Of a stretch of DNA of 64,000 bases, positions 26,024 through 35,196 are shown piece after piece. How positions within the stretch are numbered: the first letter of the stretch is position 1; the number at the start of each line of letters is the position of its first letter. Below the pieces are notes generated by a model that saw only the letters and a program-made list of their open reading frames with translations, searched no databases and had not been told where the DNA came from. The translations under genes and the position numbers were made by a program. Source of the DNA: Sphingosinicella microcystinivorans (lineage in GTDB: Bacteria > Pseudomonadota > Alphaproteobacteria > Sphingomonadales > Sphingomonadaceae); contig NZ_RBWX01000009.1 of NCBI RefSeq assembly GCF_003634215.1, forward strand, positions 419,382 through 483,381, given 5' to 3'.

Positions 26024-27319
26024 TCAGTCCTTTTCCTTGATGTCCGGCGCGATCCCGCCGCCGCCGCGATCGCCGTCTCGAATCGCGTGGATCGCCATCT
26101 GGCGGCGGTGACGGGCAGACTGCGCGCTCTGAAGCTGCTGCGCCCAGGCCGGCATCGGCTCGGCGGATTGAGGCGTTGCCGGCGGACGCGACAGGCCCGC
26201 GCCGGCCTGCCAGGCAGCCTTTCTGCCTCCGTCGACGGCGGCCCTCAGCCCGAGCGCCTTATCCGCGCCCTGCAGCGCCGCGCCTTTGAGGGCCGTGCCG
26301 ACACCGCCGAGACCCGCGCGCACCGTGTCCGCGCCCGAGGTCTCCTGGCCCAGCTTGTAAGCGGTGTGCCCGGCCGCGCCCATTGACGTGCCTGCGCGGA
26401 CGGCGCCGAGGCCGGCACTTGCCAACCCGCGCGTTGCTGCCGCCGCGCCCGCGCCGCCCGCTGCAAGTCCGCCGGCGGCGAGCGCCGTCGTGGTGATCGC
26501 GGACCCCGCGCCAAGCTGGGGGGCGCCTGCAACGAGGCCCGAGGCGATGCCGGGGCCGAAGATCGCAAGGCCGAACATCGCAAGGCTCGCGAGCATCAAC
26601 GACATCGCCTGCTCGATGTTGACCGTATCGCCGGTGAGCGCGCCTGTGAACTCGGCAAAATAGCCTGAACCGATGCCGACAATGACGGCGAGCACCATCA
26701 CCTTGATGCCCGAGCTCACGACCTGGCCGAGCATGCGCTCGGCGAGGAACGCCGTGCGGTTCCAGAGTGCGAACGGCACGAGGATGAAGCCCGCAAGGCT
26801 CGTCAGCTTGAACTCGAGGATGGTGACAAAGAGCTGGATCGCGAGGATGAAGAAGGCGGCGATGACGATGATCCAGGCGATCATCAGCACCGCGATCTCG
26901 ACGAAGTTCTCGAAGAACGCGACCGGCCCAACGAGGTCTGCGGCCTGCGCAAGGAGCGGCGCCGCGGCTTCAAAGCCGGTTCCGGCAAGGCGTCCGGGGC
27001 GCAGAAGGTCGTCCGCTGTGATCGCCCCGCCGCCCGCAGTGAGCCCGAGGCCCGCGAACGAGCGGAAGATGATGTCGGATAGCGCGGAGAAGCTGTTGAT
27101 GATGAGCGCGAAGACGCCGACGTAGAGGATCTTGGCGAGGAATTTCCCGATGACATTGTCTTCGCCGCCCAGAGCCCAGAACACACCTGCAAGCGTGATG
27201 TCGATACCGATCAGGATCGAGGTCAGGAATCCGACATCGCCGCCGAGCAGCCCGAAGCCGCTGTCGATGTAGAGGATGAACGCCTCCAGGAATCCATCAA
27301 TGACGTTCAGATCATCCAC
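26024..27319 (-). CDS. trbL: Conjugal transfer membrane protein TrbL (VirB6-like)
   Basis: 431 residues. About five or six membrane helices fill the first 270 residues ('DVGFLTSILIGIDITLAGVFWALGG', 'IAVLMIAWIIVIAAFFILAIQLFVTILEFKL'). An Ala/Gly-rich, low-complexity C-terminal tail follows, typical of TrbL. GTG start with AGGAG upstream. It is preceded, on its 5' side, by a 123-base gap holding a strong hairpin. Confidence 0.9.
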   Translation of the reverse strand: MDDLNVIDGFLEAFILYIDSGFGLLGGDVGFLTSILIGIDITLAGVFWALGGEDNVIGKFLAKILYVGVFALIINSFSALSDIIFRSFAGLGLTAGGGAITADDLLRPGRLAGTGFEAAAPLLAQAADLVGPVAFFENFVEIAVLMIAWIIVIAAFFILAIQLFVTILEFKLTSLAGFILVPFALWNRTAFLAERMLGQVVSSGIKVMVLAVIVGIGSGYFAEFTGALTGDTVNIEQAMSLMLASLAMFGLAIFGPGIASGLVAGAPQLGAGSAITTTALAAGGLAAGGAGAAAATRGLASAGLGAVRAGTSMGAAGHTAYKLGQETSGADTVRAGLGGVGTALKGAALQGADKALGLRAAVDGGRKAAWQAGAGLSRPPATPQSAEPMPAWAQQLQSAQSARHRRQMAIHAIRDGDRGGGGIAPDIKEKD

Positions 27320-27388
27320 GTCTGCAAATCTCCTGGTGTCGCGGGGGCCGGCATCGTGACAGCGGGCACATCTGCCGAGCCCCGCGAC

Positions 27389-27438
27389 GGGACCAGGGCG
27401 GGCCGGGGGAGCTGGGGGAGCAGCCCTGCCCTGGTCCC
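27389..27438 (-). terminator. Strong hairpin between trbJ and trbL
   Basis: GGGACCAGGGC (27389-27399) pairs perfectly with GCCCTGGTCCC (27428-27438), 11 base pairs around a 28-base loop. It lies where trbK sits in plasmid trb operons; no trbK frame is seen. No uridine run follows, so a Rho-independent stop is unlikely. It may act in RNA processing or partial attenuation that lowers trbL-F-G-I relative to trbJ. Confidence 0.45.
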
Positions 27439-27442
27439 AAGC

Positions 27443-28177
27443 TCAATCGCGCGGCGTGTACGCTTTGCCGTCGCCGAGGAAACGGCGCGTGGATTCGCGC
27501 GCCTCGCGCGCGATCTGCCCGGCGCGCGCCTTCTCGATCGCCTGGCCGCGATACTCCGCGGCCATCATCTGCTGGATCTGCAGCTGCTGCTTAGCGGCGA
27601 GCGTGAGGAGCTGGTTGGTCGCCTGGGCGACCTGCAACGCGCCTTCGGCGCCCTGGCTTTGCGCCGCGATCTCGCCAAGCGCTTCGGTGTCGCGTTTCAC
27701 ATTGTCGGCAATGCGGTTCTGGAGCTCCATCGTCTGCCGGAACGCCGCCATAGCGCTGTCGAGTTGGTCGCGCGCGCGGGCAGCGCGCTGGTCGCGGCGG
27801 AACACGCCACCGAACTCTTCCGGAAACAGTTCGCGGTAGCGCTCGTCCAAGCGATCGATCCGGAAATCGATACCCCGCGCCTCGCCCATCAGCCGGTCGA
27901 TGTCCGTGAGCCGTTCGCGGAGCGCATCGAGCTGCGGGAAATCGATCCGTGAGAGGTTCTTGCCCTGGTTCAGAAGCATCTTCGCTTCATTCTGCAGCGA
28001 CAGGATCTGATTGTTGATCTGGCTGAGCGTGCGCGCGGCGATGAGCAGATTCTGGGCATAGTTGGTGCTGTCGAAGACGGGGATCGCATAAGCGGGCGCC
28101 ATCGGGACTGCGGCCCAGACGATCGTCGCCGCCGCGAGCGATGCAGACAAAGCAGCGCGGACAACAGTGCATTTCAT
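27443..28177 (-). CDS. trbJ: Conjugal transfer protein TrbJ (VirB5-like)
   Basis: 244 residues, with a signal peptide (cleavage near A-Y-A-I). The mature start 'PVFDSTNYAQNLLIAARTLSQINNQILSLQNEAKMLLNQGKNLSRIDF' is diagnostic of TrbJ. The rest is coiled-coil rich ('FRQTMELQNRIADNVKRDTEALGEIAAQSQGAEGALQVAQATNQLLTLAAKQQLQIQQMM'). In RP4, TrbJ is linked to pilus tip/minor pilin and entry-exclusion function with TrbK. Confidence 0.92.
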   Translation of the reverse strand: MKCTVVRAALSASLAAATIVWAAVPMAPAYAIPVFDSTNYAQNLLIAARTLSQINNQILSLQNEAKMLLNQGKNLSRIDFPQLDALRERLTDIDRLMGEARGIDFRIDRLDERYRELFPEEFGGVFRRDQRAARARDQLDSAMAAFRQTMELQNRIADNVKRDTEALGEIAAQSQGAEGALQVAQATNQLLTLAAKQQLQIQQMMAAEYRGQAIEKARAGQIAREARESTRRFLGDGKAYTPRD

Positions 28178-28188
28178 GACGGTCTCCT

Positions 28189-30630
28189 TCAGGGTCTCGT
28201 TTCCGTGAATTCAGCAAGCAGGTCGGCGGCCCAGCCGAGGCCGGACGCGCGCAGAAAGTGCGCGGCAAAGTCGTGGGAGCCGTGCTCGGCAAGCACGGCG
28301 TCGATGCGCTTCTGACTTTCAGGGTCGGACGCGCCGCAGACCGCGAGCGCGATCGGCCCCAGGCCAAGTTCAAACAGCCGGTTGCCGCGCGCCGATTGCA
28401 GACAATATTGCCGCTTGGGCACGGCGCGGCTGACGAGTTCGATTTGGCGCCCGTTGAGCCCGAACCGGGCATAGGCGGCCTGGGATTGCGGCTCGATCGC
28501 GCGGTCGTTCGGCAGGAAAATGCGCTGCGGACAGCTCTCGATGATCGCAGGCGCGATTGTCGATTCCGCAATGTCGGCAAGCGACTGCGTTGCGAAGACG
28601 ACGCTGACATTCTTTTTCCTGAGCACCTTCAGCCACTCGCGGATGCGCGCGGCGAACACGGGATGGTCGAGGAACACCCAGGCTTCGTCGAGAATGAGCA
28701 GCGTCGGCCGCCCCGTGAACCGGTCTTCGAGCCGGTGGAACAGATAGGTCAGCACCGGCGCGACCACGCCCGCCCGTCCCATCAAGGCTTCCGTCTCGAA
28801 GCACTGCACGTCGGCGACGCGCAAATCGTCTTCGGCGGCGTCGAGCAGACAGCCGAACGGCCCCTCCAATGTGTAGGGCGCGAGCGCTGATCTCAGCGCT
28901 GCCAACTGGAGCAGGAGCGACAGGCCGGTGAGCGTGCGTTCCTCGACGGGCGCGGCGGCGAGATTGGTGAGCGCCGACCAGACCGCTTCTTTCACCTCGG
29001 GGGTAATGAGCACTTTTTCGTGCGCGAGCAGCGCGCCGATCCATTCGGCGGCCCACGCGCGCTCGTCGGCGCGATCGATGTGACGAAGCGGCTGGAACGC
29101 TATGGCGCAGCCGCCCTCGCCATCTTCGCCGCTACGTCCGAGCGCATGATGCGCGCCGCCGCAAGCCAGCACTGCAGCACGGGCAGAACAGCCTTTGTCG
29201 AAGATGTAGATTTGAGCATCGGGATAACGCCGGAACTGCAGCGCCAGCAGCGCAAGCAACACCGACTTGCCGGCACCCGTCGGCCCGACGATGAGCATAT
29301 GGCCGACGTCGCTGACATGCGTACTCAGCCGGAACGGTGTCGAGCCGCTGGTCTCGGCATAAAGCAGCGGCGGGCCGTCGAGGTGCGCATTGCGCGAAGG
29401 CCCAGCCCAGACCGACGACAGCGGCATCAGATGCGCAAGGTTGAGCGTGTGGACGAGCGGCTGGCGGACATTGGCGTAAACCTGCCCCGGCAGCGATCCG
29501 AGCCAGGCCTCGACCGCGTTCACGGTTTCCCGGATCGTCGTGAAACCAAGGCCATTAATGATGCGCTCCGCCGCGCGGACCTTTTCCTCGACGCGGGTGC
29601 GGTCAATATCTGCAACCGTGATCGTCGTGGTCAGAAAGCCGAAGCTGACATGATCCGCCCCGAGCGCCTGCAGTGCGAGGTCGGCATCCGCCACTTTGTT
29701 GTCGGCGTCGCTGTCGAGTAGTTGCGCAGGCTGATTGTAGAGCACCTCGCGCAGCAGCGCCGTGACCGACTTCCTCTTGTTGAACCACTGGCGGCGCAGC
29801 CGGGTCAGCACTTTTGTCGCTTCCGTTTTGTCGAGCGCGATGAAGCGCGTCACCCAGCGATAGCCGAACGCCTCGTGGTTGAGCGCGTCGAGGATCGCCG
29901 GACGGCTGAGGTTCGGAAAACCGAGGATGGTGAGCGTCCGCAGATGCTCAGCTCCAAGCATCGGCTCGAGCCCGCCAGTGAGCGACGTATCGGCGAGGAG
30001 CCCATCGAGATACATTGGCGTCTCGGGTACAGCGACGACATGGCGGCGCGCGGAAATGGTGCCGTGCAGGTAAGTCAGCGTCTCGCTGTCGTCGAGTGAT
30101 CGCACCTCGGGCATGAAACCGGAGAACAGGTCCAGCGCGCGGGTCGTCTCGGCGATGAAGTTGGCGACCGCCCGTCGCCAGTCGCGGCCTTGTTGCGGGT
30201 CGCCGTGCTCGATCAGCGCGCGGCCCGCCGTGTCCGCCTGATCGGGCGGCGGCAGGAAGGTGAGCGTCAGGTAATAACGGCTCTCAAAATGCGCGCCCGT
30301 AGTTTCGAACGCGGCGCGCCGTTCCTCATCGACGAGCCAGGACGCGGCTTCCGGAAATTCGCTCGTCGGATAGCCCATTGCCTCGCGCCGCTCGGCCTCG
30401 ATATGGAGCGCCCAGCCCGAGCCGAAGCGCTTCAGCACATTGTTCGCGCGCGCGCAGGCGGCGACGAGTTCGGCCTCGGTCGCGCTTTCAAGGTCAGGGC
30501 CGCGGAAGCGCAGCGTGCGCTGAAAGCTGCCGTCCTTGTTCAGCACGACGCCCGGCGCGACGAGCGCCGCCCACGGCAGATGATCGGCAAGCCGGTCCGC
30601 GCGGCGGCGATACTCGTGGAGCATCAGCAT
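28189..30630 (-). CDS. trbE: Conjugal transfer ATPase TrbE (VirB4-like)
   Basis: 813 residues from the ATG at 30630, seven bases inside trbD. The CagE/TrbE/VirB N-domain includes 'DHLPWAALVAPGVVLNKDGSFQRTLRFRGPDLESATEAEL'. The motor domain has Walker A 'VGPTGAGKS' (about residue 445) and Walker B 'LLILDEAWVFL'. It energises pilus assembly and substrate transfer. A longer upstream frame with low-complexity Arg/Ala sequence is rejected because it overlaps trbD, trbC. Confidence 0.94.
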   Translation of the reverse strand: MLMLHEYRRRADRLADHLPWAALVAPGVVLNKDGSFQRTLRFRGPDLESATEAELVAACARANNVLKRFGSGWALHIEAERREAMGYPTSEFPEAASWLVDEERRAAFETTGAHFESRYYLTLTFLPPPDQADTAGRALIEHGDPQQGRDWRRAVANFIAETTRALDLFSGFMPEVRSLDDSETLTYLHGTISARRHVVAVPETPMYLDGLLADTSLTGGLEPMLGAEHLRTLTILGFPNLSRPAILDALNHEAFGYRWVTRFIALDKTEATKVLTRLRRQWFNKRKSVTALLREVLYNQPAQLLDSDADNKVADADLALQALGADHVSFGFLTTTITVADIDRTRVEEKVRAAERIINGLGFTTIRETVNAVEAWLGSLPGQVYANVRQPLVHTLNLAHLMPLSSVWAGPSRNAHLDGPPLLYAETSGSTPFRLSTHVSDVGHMLIVGPTGAGKSVLLALLALQFRRYPDAQIYIFDKGCSARAAVLACGGAHHALGRSGEDGEGGCAIAFQPLRHIDRADERAWAAEWIGALLAHEKVLITPEVKEAVWSALTNLAAAPVEERTLTGLSLLLQLAALRSALAPYTLEGPFGCLLDAAEDDLRVADVQCFETEALMGRAGVVAPVLTYLFHRLEDRFTGRPTLLILDEAWVFLDHPVFAARIREWLKVLRKKNVSVVFATQSLADIAESTIAPAIIESCPQRIFLPNDRAIEPQSQAAYARFGLNGRQIELVSRAVPKRQYCLQSARGNRLFELGLGPIALAVCGASDPESQKRIDAVLAEHGSHDFAAHFLRASGLGWAADLLAEFTETRP

Positions 30631-30896
30631 GAGAGATGGCCTTTCTGGCGGAGATGCCGCACCAGCACGGGCATGAAATCTGGGTCGCGCTTCGCCGCGA
30701 AGACGGCAAGCGTGTGACCTACGGCCCACAGCACGAGCCCCGAGATCCACTGCTGAAGCCCGAGGCCGAGCGCGGCAGCCACAGTGCCGTTCACAATCGC
30801 AACGGCACGCGGCGCACCGCCAAGAAGGATCGGCTCGACGAGCGCGCGGTGCATCGGCGCTTGGAAGCCTTCGATATGGGCGCCGGTCGCGGTCAC
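30624..30896 (-). CDS. trbD: Conjugal transfer protein TrbD (VirB3-like)
   Basis: 90 residues from GTG at 30896, which overlaps the trbC stop (GTGA). 'APMHRALVEPILLGGAPRAVAIVNGTVAAALGLGLQQWISGLVLWAVGHTLAVFAAKRDPDFMPVLVRHLRQKGHL' matches TrbD/VirB3: two membrane helices then the conserved 'AKRDPDFMPVLVRHL' tail. It is an inner-membrane partner of TrbE. Confidence 0.93.
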   Translation of the reverse strand: MTATGAHIEGFQAPMHRALVEPILLGGAPRAVAIVNGTVAAALGLGLQQWISGLVLWAVGHTLAVFAAKRDPDFMPVLVRHLRQKGHLSC

Positions 30897-31228
30897 GAGA
30901 TGAGCGCCCCGCCGCCGAAACTGAAGAAGCTGAGGAAGAAGGACGATGCGGCAAAGGCGATCGACAGGCCGAAGACGATCTGGATGAGACGCCGGAAGCC
31001 GCCCGCCGTCTCGCCGAACGCGAGCGTCAGCCCGGTGACAATAATGATGATCACCGCGACGATCTTCGCAACCGGGCCCTGAACCGATTCCAGCACCTGC
31101 TGCAAGGGTTCTTCCCACGGCATGCCGGAGCCGGCAGCCTCGGCACCGGTCGCAACGAAAAGACCGAGAGCTGCGATGCCGAGGACGAACAGAAGCTTAG
31201 AGTAGTCTCGCGTGCGAAGCGTGCGCAT
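30893..31228 (-). CDS. trbC: Conjugal transfer pilin TrbC (VirB2-like)
   Basis: 111 residues from ATG at 31228, preceded by AAGGAG. A long leader (cleavage near A-E-A-A) precedes two hydrophobic helices ('KIVAVIIIIVTGLTLAFG', 'LIQIVFGLSIAFAASSFFLSFFSFGGGA'), the pilin pattern. In RP4 TrbC is cyclised by TraF; no traF is visible in this window. The gene start overlaps the 3' end of trbB by 32 bases. Confidence 0.9.
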   Translation of the reverse strand: MRTLRTRDYSKLLFVLGIAALGLFVATGAEAAGSGMPWEEPLQQVLESVQGPVAKIVAVIIIIVTGLTLAFGETAGGFRRLIQIVFGLSIAFAASSFFLSFFSFGGGALIS

Positions 31229-32216
31229 GTCGGTCTCCTTGCAGGTCAGGCAGAAAGTCGATGAGGTCGATGAGGCGGAAGCCGCCGTCCGGTCCAATGC
31301 CGTCGACGCGTGCCGCGCGCGAGACGCGGCGTCCTCGACCACGCCCGGAAATAAACACGACCATGTCGATCGCGTCGACGATGAGGCGCCGCGGCACGGT
31401 GACGACCGCCTCCGCTATCAACTGCTCGATCCGGTCAAGCGCGGCGGACGCGCTGTTCGCATGGACCGTCGCGATACCGCCCGGGTGGCCCGTGTTCCAG
31501 GCTTTCAGCATGTCGAGGGCTTCCCTGCCCCGCACCTCGCCGACGATGATGCGATCGGGGCGGAGGCGGAGTGTAGAGCGCACGAGATCGGCCATCGTCA
31601 CCGTGCCGGCTTTGGTCCGGAGCGCGACCACGTCGGGCGCGGCGCATTGCAGCTCGCGCGTATCCTCTATGAGGATGACGCGCTCGTTGAGGTGAGCCAT
31701 TTCGGCGAGAAGCGCATTGGCAAGCGTCGTCTTGCCCGACGAGGTGCCGCCCGCGACGAGAATATTCTTGCGTTCGACGACGGCGAGGCTCAGCAGCCGC
31801 GCCGTCTCGGCGGACATGATGCCGTCCTTCACGTAGTCGGAAAGTGTGTAGATCTTCTCGGCGGGCTTCCGGATCGAGAAGCAGGGCGCGACGGTGACCG
31901 GCGGGAGTACGCCCTCGAAGCGTTCGCCCGCGCCTTCGCCGCGGGGCGGGAGTTCCGCCGAGACAATCGGCGACAGCGCGTGAACCTCGGCGCGCGCGTG
32001 CGAAGCGACAAGGCGGATGATGCGCTCGACCTGTGCCGGCTCGAGCCGCACGCCTGTGTCCATCCGCCCCTCGCCCAGCCGGTCGACCCAAAGTGTGCCG
32101 TCCGGGTTCACCATGACTTCCTGTGTCAGCGGGTCGGCGAGCGCTGCCGCGATCGTCGGCCCCATCGCGCTCCGCAGCATTGCGTGCTTGCGCCCTTCGG
32201 CGATGGCCTCGTTCAT
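31197..32216 (-). CDS. trbB: Conjugal transfer ATPase TrbB (VirB11-like)
   Basis: 339 residues. Walker A 'VAGGTSSGKTTLANALL' near residue 155, Asp box 'ILIEDTRELQC', Walker B region 'RLRPDRIIVGEVRGREALDMLKAWNTGHPGG', and His box 'ATVHANSA' are all present. VirB11-class hexameric traffic ATPase of type IV secretion. Its start overlaps the copG stop by four bases. Confidence 0.95.
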   Translation of the reverse strand: MNEAIAEGRKHAMLRSAMGPTIAAALADPLTQEVMVNPDGTLWVDRLGEGRMDTGVRLEPAQVERIIRLVASHARAEVHALSPIVSAELPPRGEGAGERFEGVLPPVTVAPCFSIRKPAEKIYTLSDYVKDGIMSAETARLLSLAVVERKNILVAGGTSSGKTTLANALLAEMAHLNERVILIEDTRELQCAAPDVVALRTKAGTVTMADLVRSTLRLRPDRIIVGEVRGREALDMLKAWNTGHPGGIATVHANSASAALDRIEQLIAEAVVTVPRRLIVDAIDMVVFISGRGRGRRVSRAARVDGIGPDGGFRLIDLIDFLPDLQGDRHAHASHARLL

Positions 32217-32638
32217 GACTTGCCGCCTCCGATCGAAGACGTCCCAAGCGTGCGCCGGCCACTCGCCATCGCCTCGCCGACGCGGGTGACGAAGGCATTG
32301 AAGCGGTCACGGCCGACCGCACGCGACGCCTCATCGGCATCAGGGAGCGGCGCCTGCACCATCAGTTCGTAGCGCACGAACAGGGCAAGGCTTTCGAGCA
32401 GCACCTGACCGTCGCGTTCGATCCGCCCGAGTGCCATCGACATGCGGTCGAGCCGTCCGCTAAACCGGTGCTCGAGTTCGCTGACGGCCTCGCGGCTCAG
32501 CCAGGCGGTGAGCGCGTCGGTGAGGATTGCCGACTTGGACGCGCCGGGCTCGGCGGCGAGCGCTTCGAAACGGTGACTGAGGTCTTCCGGCAGGAAAAGC
32601 TGGTAGCGCACGCGCGGCGGTTTGCGGATCCTGCCCAT
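32213..32638 (-). CDS. CopG-family ribbon-helix-helix regulator
   Basis: 141 residues. The N-terminal RHH pattern 'RVRYQLFLPEDLSHRFEALAAEPGASKSAILTDALTAWLSR' is clear. The C-terminal helices ('ELEHRFSGRLDRMSMALGRIERDGQVLLESLALFVRYELMV') are typical of the copG gene that sits between traG and trbB in these elements. It may autoregulate the transfer operon or assist the coupling protein; neither is shown here. Confidence 0.88.
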   Translation of the reverse strand: MGRIRKPPRVRYQLFLPEDLSHRFEALAAEPGASKSAILTDALTAWLSREAVSELEHRFSGRLDRMSMALGRIERDGQVLLESLALFVRYELMVQAPLPDADEASRAVGRDRFNAFVTRVGEAMASGRRTLGTSSIGGGKS

Positions 32639-34665
32639 CAGAATTTCGGCAGCGGCTTGGAATCGCGGGACTGGTTGATCGCATGCGCGCGGATGACCGC
32701 GTCGCGCGCGCGCGCTTGGTCGATTGCGCGCTTGTCGATTGCCGGGTCGGCATCGTCCTTCTCAAAGCCAAGCGCATCGACCGGCTTTGCAGGATCAAGC
32801 GATTTGGTCGTCTCCTCAATCCCCGGATGCCGCTGGTGCTCCAGCCCGTCATGATTGTCCGGCTTTGCATCCTCGTCGGCGACCTCAAGACGTGCGTCGG
32901 GTGTGCGGACAAGACCGGTCCAGTCGTCAGCGCGTGGTTTCGGGTGGTCGCGCGCGGCGCCCTCCACAATGACGGGCGGCGGCAGCACGCGGCGCTTGAA
33001 ATTGCGATCTTCAAAGTAGCGCAGCTTCTTCGCACGGATCGGCGCGAGCCCCGCGAGCATGATGAGTTCATCGCTCGGCGGCAGCTGCAACACCTCGCCC
33101 TGCGTCAAGAGCGGCCGCGCGGTCTCCTGGCGGCTGACCATGACATGCGCGAGCCAGGGGGCGAGCCTGTGCCCGGCATAGTTGCGCATGGCGCGCTGTT
33201 CAGTCGCCTGTCCCAGCGCATCCGAAACACGGCGCGCCGTGCGTTCGTCGTTGGCCGCGAAACTCACGCGGACGTGGCAATTGTCGAGAATGGAGTTGTT
33301 CTCGCCGTACGCCTTCTCGATCTGGTTGAGGCTCTGCGCGATGAGGAAGGCGCGGACCCCGTAGCCGGCCATGAAGGCAAGGCTCGTCTCGAAGAAATCG
33401 AGCCGTCCGAGTGCCGGAAACTCGTCGAGCATCATGAGAAGCTTGTGCCTGCCGCTCGCCTCAGCGCGTTCGACGTCGAGCCTCTCGGTGAGGCGGCGTC
33501 CGATCTGGTTGAGGATCAGGCGGACAAGCGGCTTTGTCCGCGAAATATCGGACGGCGGGATGACGATGTAGAGCGACACGGGATGATCGGCCTCAACGAG
33601 ATCGGCGATGCGCCAGTCGCAACGGGACGTGACGGCGGCAACCGTCGGGTCGCGGTAGAGCCCCAGGAACGACATGGCGGTCGAGAGCACGCCCGAGCGC
33701 TCGTTGTCCGATTTGTTCAGAACCTCGCGCGCGGCGGAAGCGACAACGGGATGGACTTGCGGTGCTTCTTTTGTGCCGAGGTGATTGGTGGACATCATGC
33801 GCTTCAGCGTCGCGACGAACGTGCGCTGCGGATCGGAGAGGAACGTCGCCACGCGGGCGAGCGTCTTTTCCTCTTCGGCGTAGAGGATATGGAGGATCGC
33901 GCCGACGAGAAGACTGTGGCTGGTTTTCTCCCAATGGTTGCGGCGTTCGAGCGCGCCTTCCGGATCGACGAGGATATCAGCGATGTTCTGGACGTCGCGG
34001 ACTTCATACTCGCCCCGCCGCACCTCAAGGAGCGGATTGTATCTGGCGGATGCAGCGTCCGTCGGATTGAAGAGAAGCGCGTGGCTGAAGCGGGCGCGCC
34101 AGCCTGCTGTGAGCTGCCAATTCTCACCCTTGATATCATGAATGACCGCGCTCCCCGGCCAGCTGAGCAGCGTCGGGATGACAAGACCGATCCCTTTGCC
34201 GCTTCGTGTCGGCGCGAACGCCATGACGTGCTCGGGGCCGTCGTGGCGGAGATAGCGTCCGCGCAGGCGCCCAAGAAACACGCCTGCATCCCTGAACAGG
34301 CCGGCGCGCTCGATCTCTCGGCGTGTTGCCCAGCGTGCCGAGCCGTAGGTGGTGACCTGGGCGCCCTGACGCGCACGCCAAAGAGAGCCCGCGATCGCCG
34401 CGCCGCAGCCGAGGAAGCCGCTCGCTGCCGCGATCGTGCCGGCCTTGTCAAAGATATGGGGCGCGTAGGCTTCAAAGTGGAACCACCATGGGAAGATGGC
34501 CCAGGGTTTGTAGATTGGCGTTCCTGCGAGAATGAACCAGGTATCTCCAAGCTGCGGCTGGTAGCCGAGCGCCGCCGCGCACCACTGCGTCGCCGCCCAA
34601 ACGCCGGCGATGACGATCGCGAAGACGACGAAAATCTGGCCGATCAGAAGCTTGGTGGGGGTCAC
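32638..34665 (-). CDS. traG: Conjugal coupling protein TraG (VirD4-like)
   Basis: 675 residues from GTG at 34665, chosen because CGGAG lies seven bases ahead; a TTG at 34689 would add eight residues. Two N-terminal membrane helices precede the NTPase part: Walker A 'FAPTRSGKGIGLVIPTLLSWPGSAVIHDIKGENW' and Walker B 'KLLMMLDEFPALGRLDFFE', then 'AFLIAQSLNQIEKAYGENNSILDNCHVRVSFAANDERTARRVS'. It brings the relaxase-DNA complex to the channel. Upstream, the nitrate cargo begins after about 530 bases without a gene, so TraG is separated from its usual relaxase neighbour. Confidence 0.94.
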   Translation of the reverse strand: MTPTKLLIGQIFVVFAIVIAGVWAATQWCAAALGYQPQLGDTWFILAGTPIYKPWAIFPWWFHFEAYAPHIFDKAGTIAAASGFLGCGAAIAGSLWRARQGAQVTTYGSARWATRREIERAGLFRDAGVFLGRLRGRYLRHDGPEHVMAFAPTRSGKGIGLVIPTLLSWPGSAVIHDIKGENWQLTAGWRARFSHALLFNPTDAASARYNPLLEVRRGEYEVRDVQNIADILVDPEGALERRNHWEKTSHSLLVGAILHILYAEEEKTLARVATFLSDPQRTFVATLKRMMSTNHLGTKEAPQVHPVVASAAREVLNKSDNERSGVLSTAMSFLGLYRDPTVAAVTSRCDWRIADLVEADHPVSLYIVIPPSDISRTKPLVRLILNQIGRRLTERLDVERAEASGRHKLLMMLDEFPALGRLDFFETSLAFMAGYGVRAFLIAQSLNQIEKAYGENNSILDNCHVRVSFAANDERTARRVSDALGQATEQRAMRNYAGHRLAPWLAHVMVSRQETARPLLTQGEVLQLPPSDELIMLAGLAPIRAKKLRYFEDRNFKRRVLPPPVIVEGAARDHPKPRADDWTGLVRTPDARLEVADEDAKPDNHDGLEHQRHPGIEETTKSLDPAKPVDALGFEKDDADPAIDKRAIDQARARDAVIRAHAINQSRDSKPLPKF

Positions 34666-35196
34666 GGGAAGGCTCCGACGGGAATGCAATGGTCCGACCG
34701 GAGAAGACTCGCACGGGCTTGCTCGGGAGCGTTATGGCCTCTCCGCCGTCCCGAACGGCATTTTCACCGCCACATCGCGGAAGAAGCTCGTTAATCGAAA
34801 TCTTTGGATGCCTCTCGTGCAAATGTCCCTGCCGAATCACGGTTCGCAAGACGGCAGGACATCCAGTGTCAGGGCCAATGCGTGCCCTCCTGCACGGGTT
34901 TCCTACTCCATGGACTCCCAGCAATGATCGCCGATCATACGCTGCTGACTCCCTGCGCGAACTCGTTCCATCTCAAGGGAGGTGAGCCCAATCCCATCGC
35001 GTTGGCACTGACGAGGTCGCCCGCTAGACAAAGTCACATGTAAAAAGATCAGGATCGAAGGCTGCTTCCTGGAGTTCAAGCAATGGCGGCGCATCGCTGT
35101 CCACTATGACAAACCTCGCTGCGATCTTACCCGCTTTCCTAGTTCTCACTGGCATCCTGCTATGGCTCAAATTGTTAATGGTCCAAAGTCGAGCGT
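34666..35196. other. Gene-free junction between transfer backbone and cargo
   Basis: 531 bases with no convincing gene on either strand. A hydrophobic short plus-strand frame at 35106 (beginning MTNLAAILPAFLVLTGILL) lacks a ribosome site and runs into nnrS antisense sequence. The stretch probably marks the join between the cargo and the element backbone, and may hold the promoter of the traG-trb operon (minus strand) near 34,680-34,850. No insertion-sequence terminal repeats were recognised. Confidence 0.4.

Noticed and set aside
32683..34794. A 703-codon plus-strand open frame
   Set aside because: Antisense to traG, whose motor motifs are clear; no recognisable domain.
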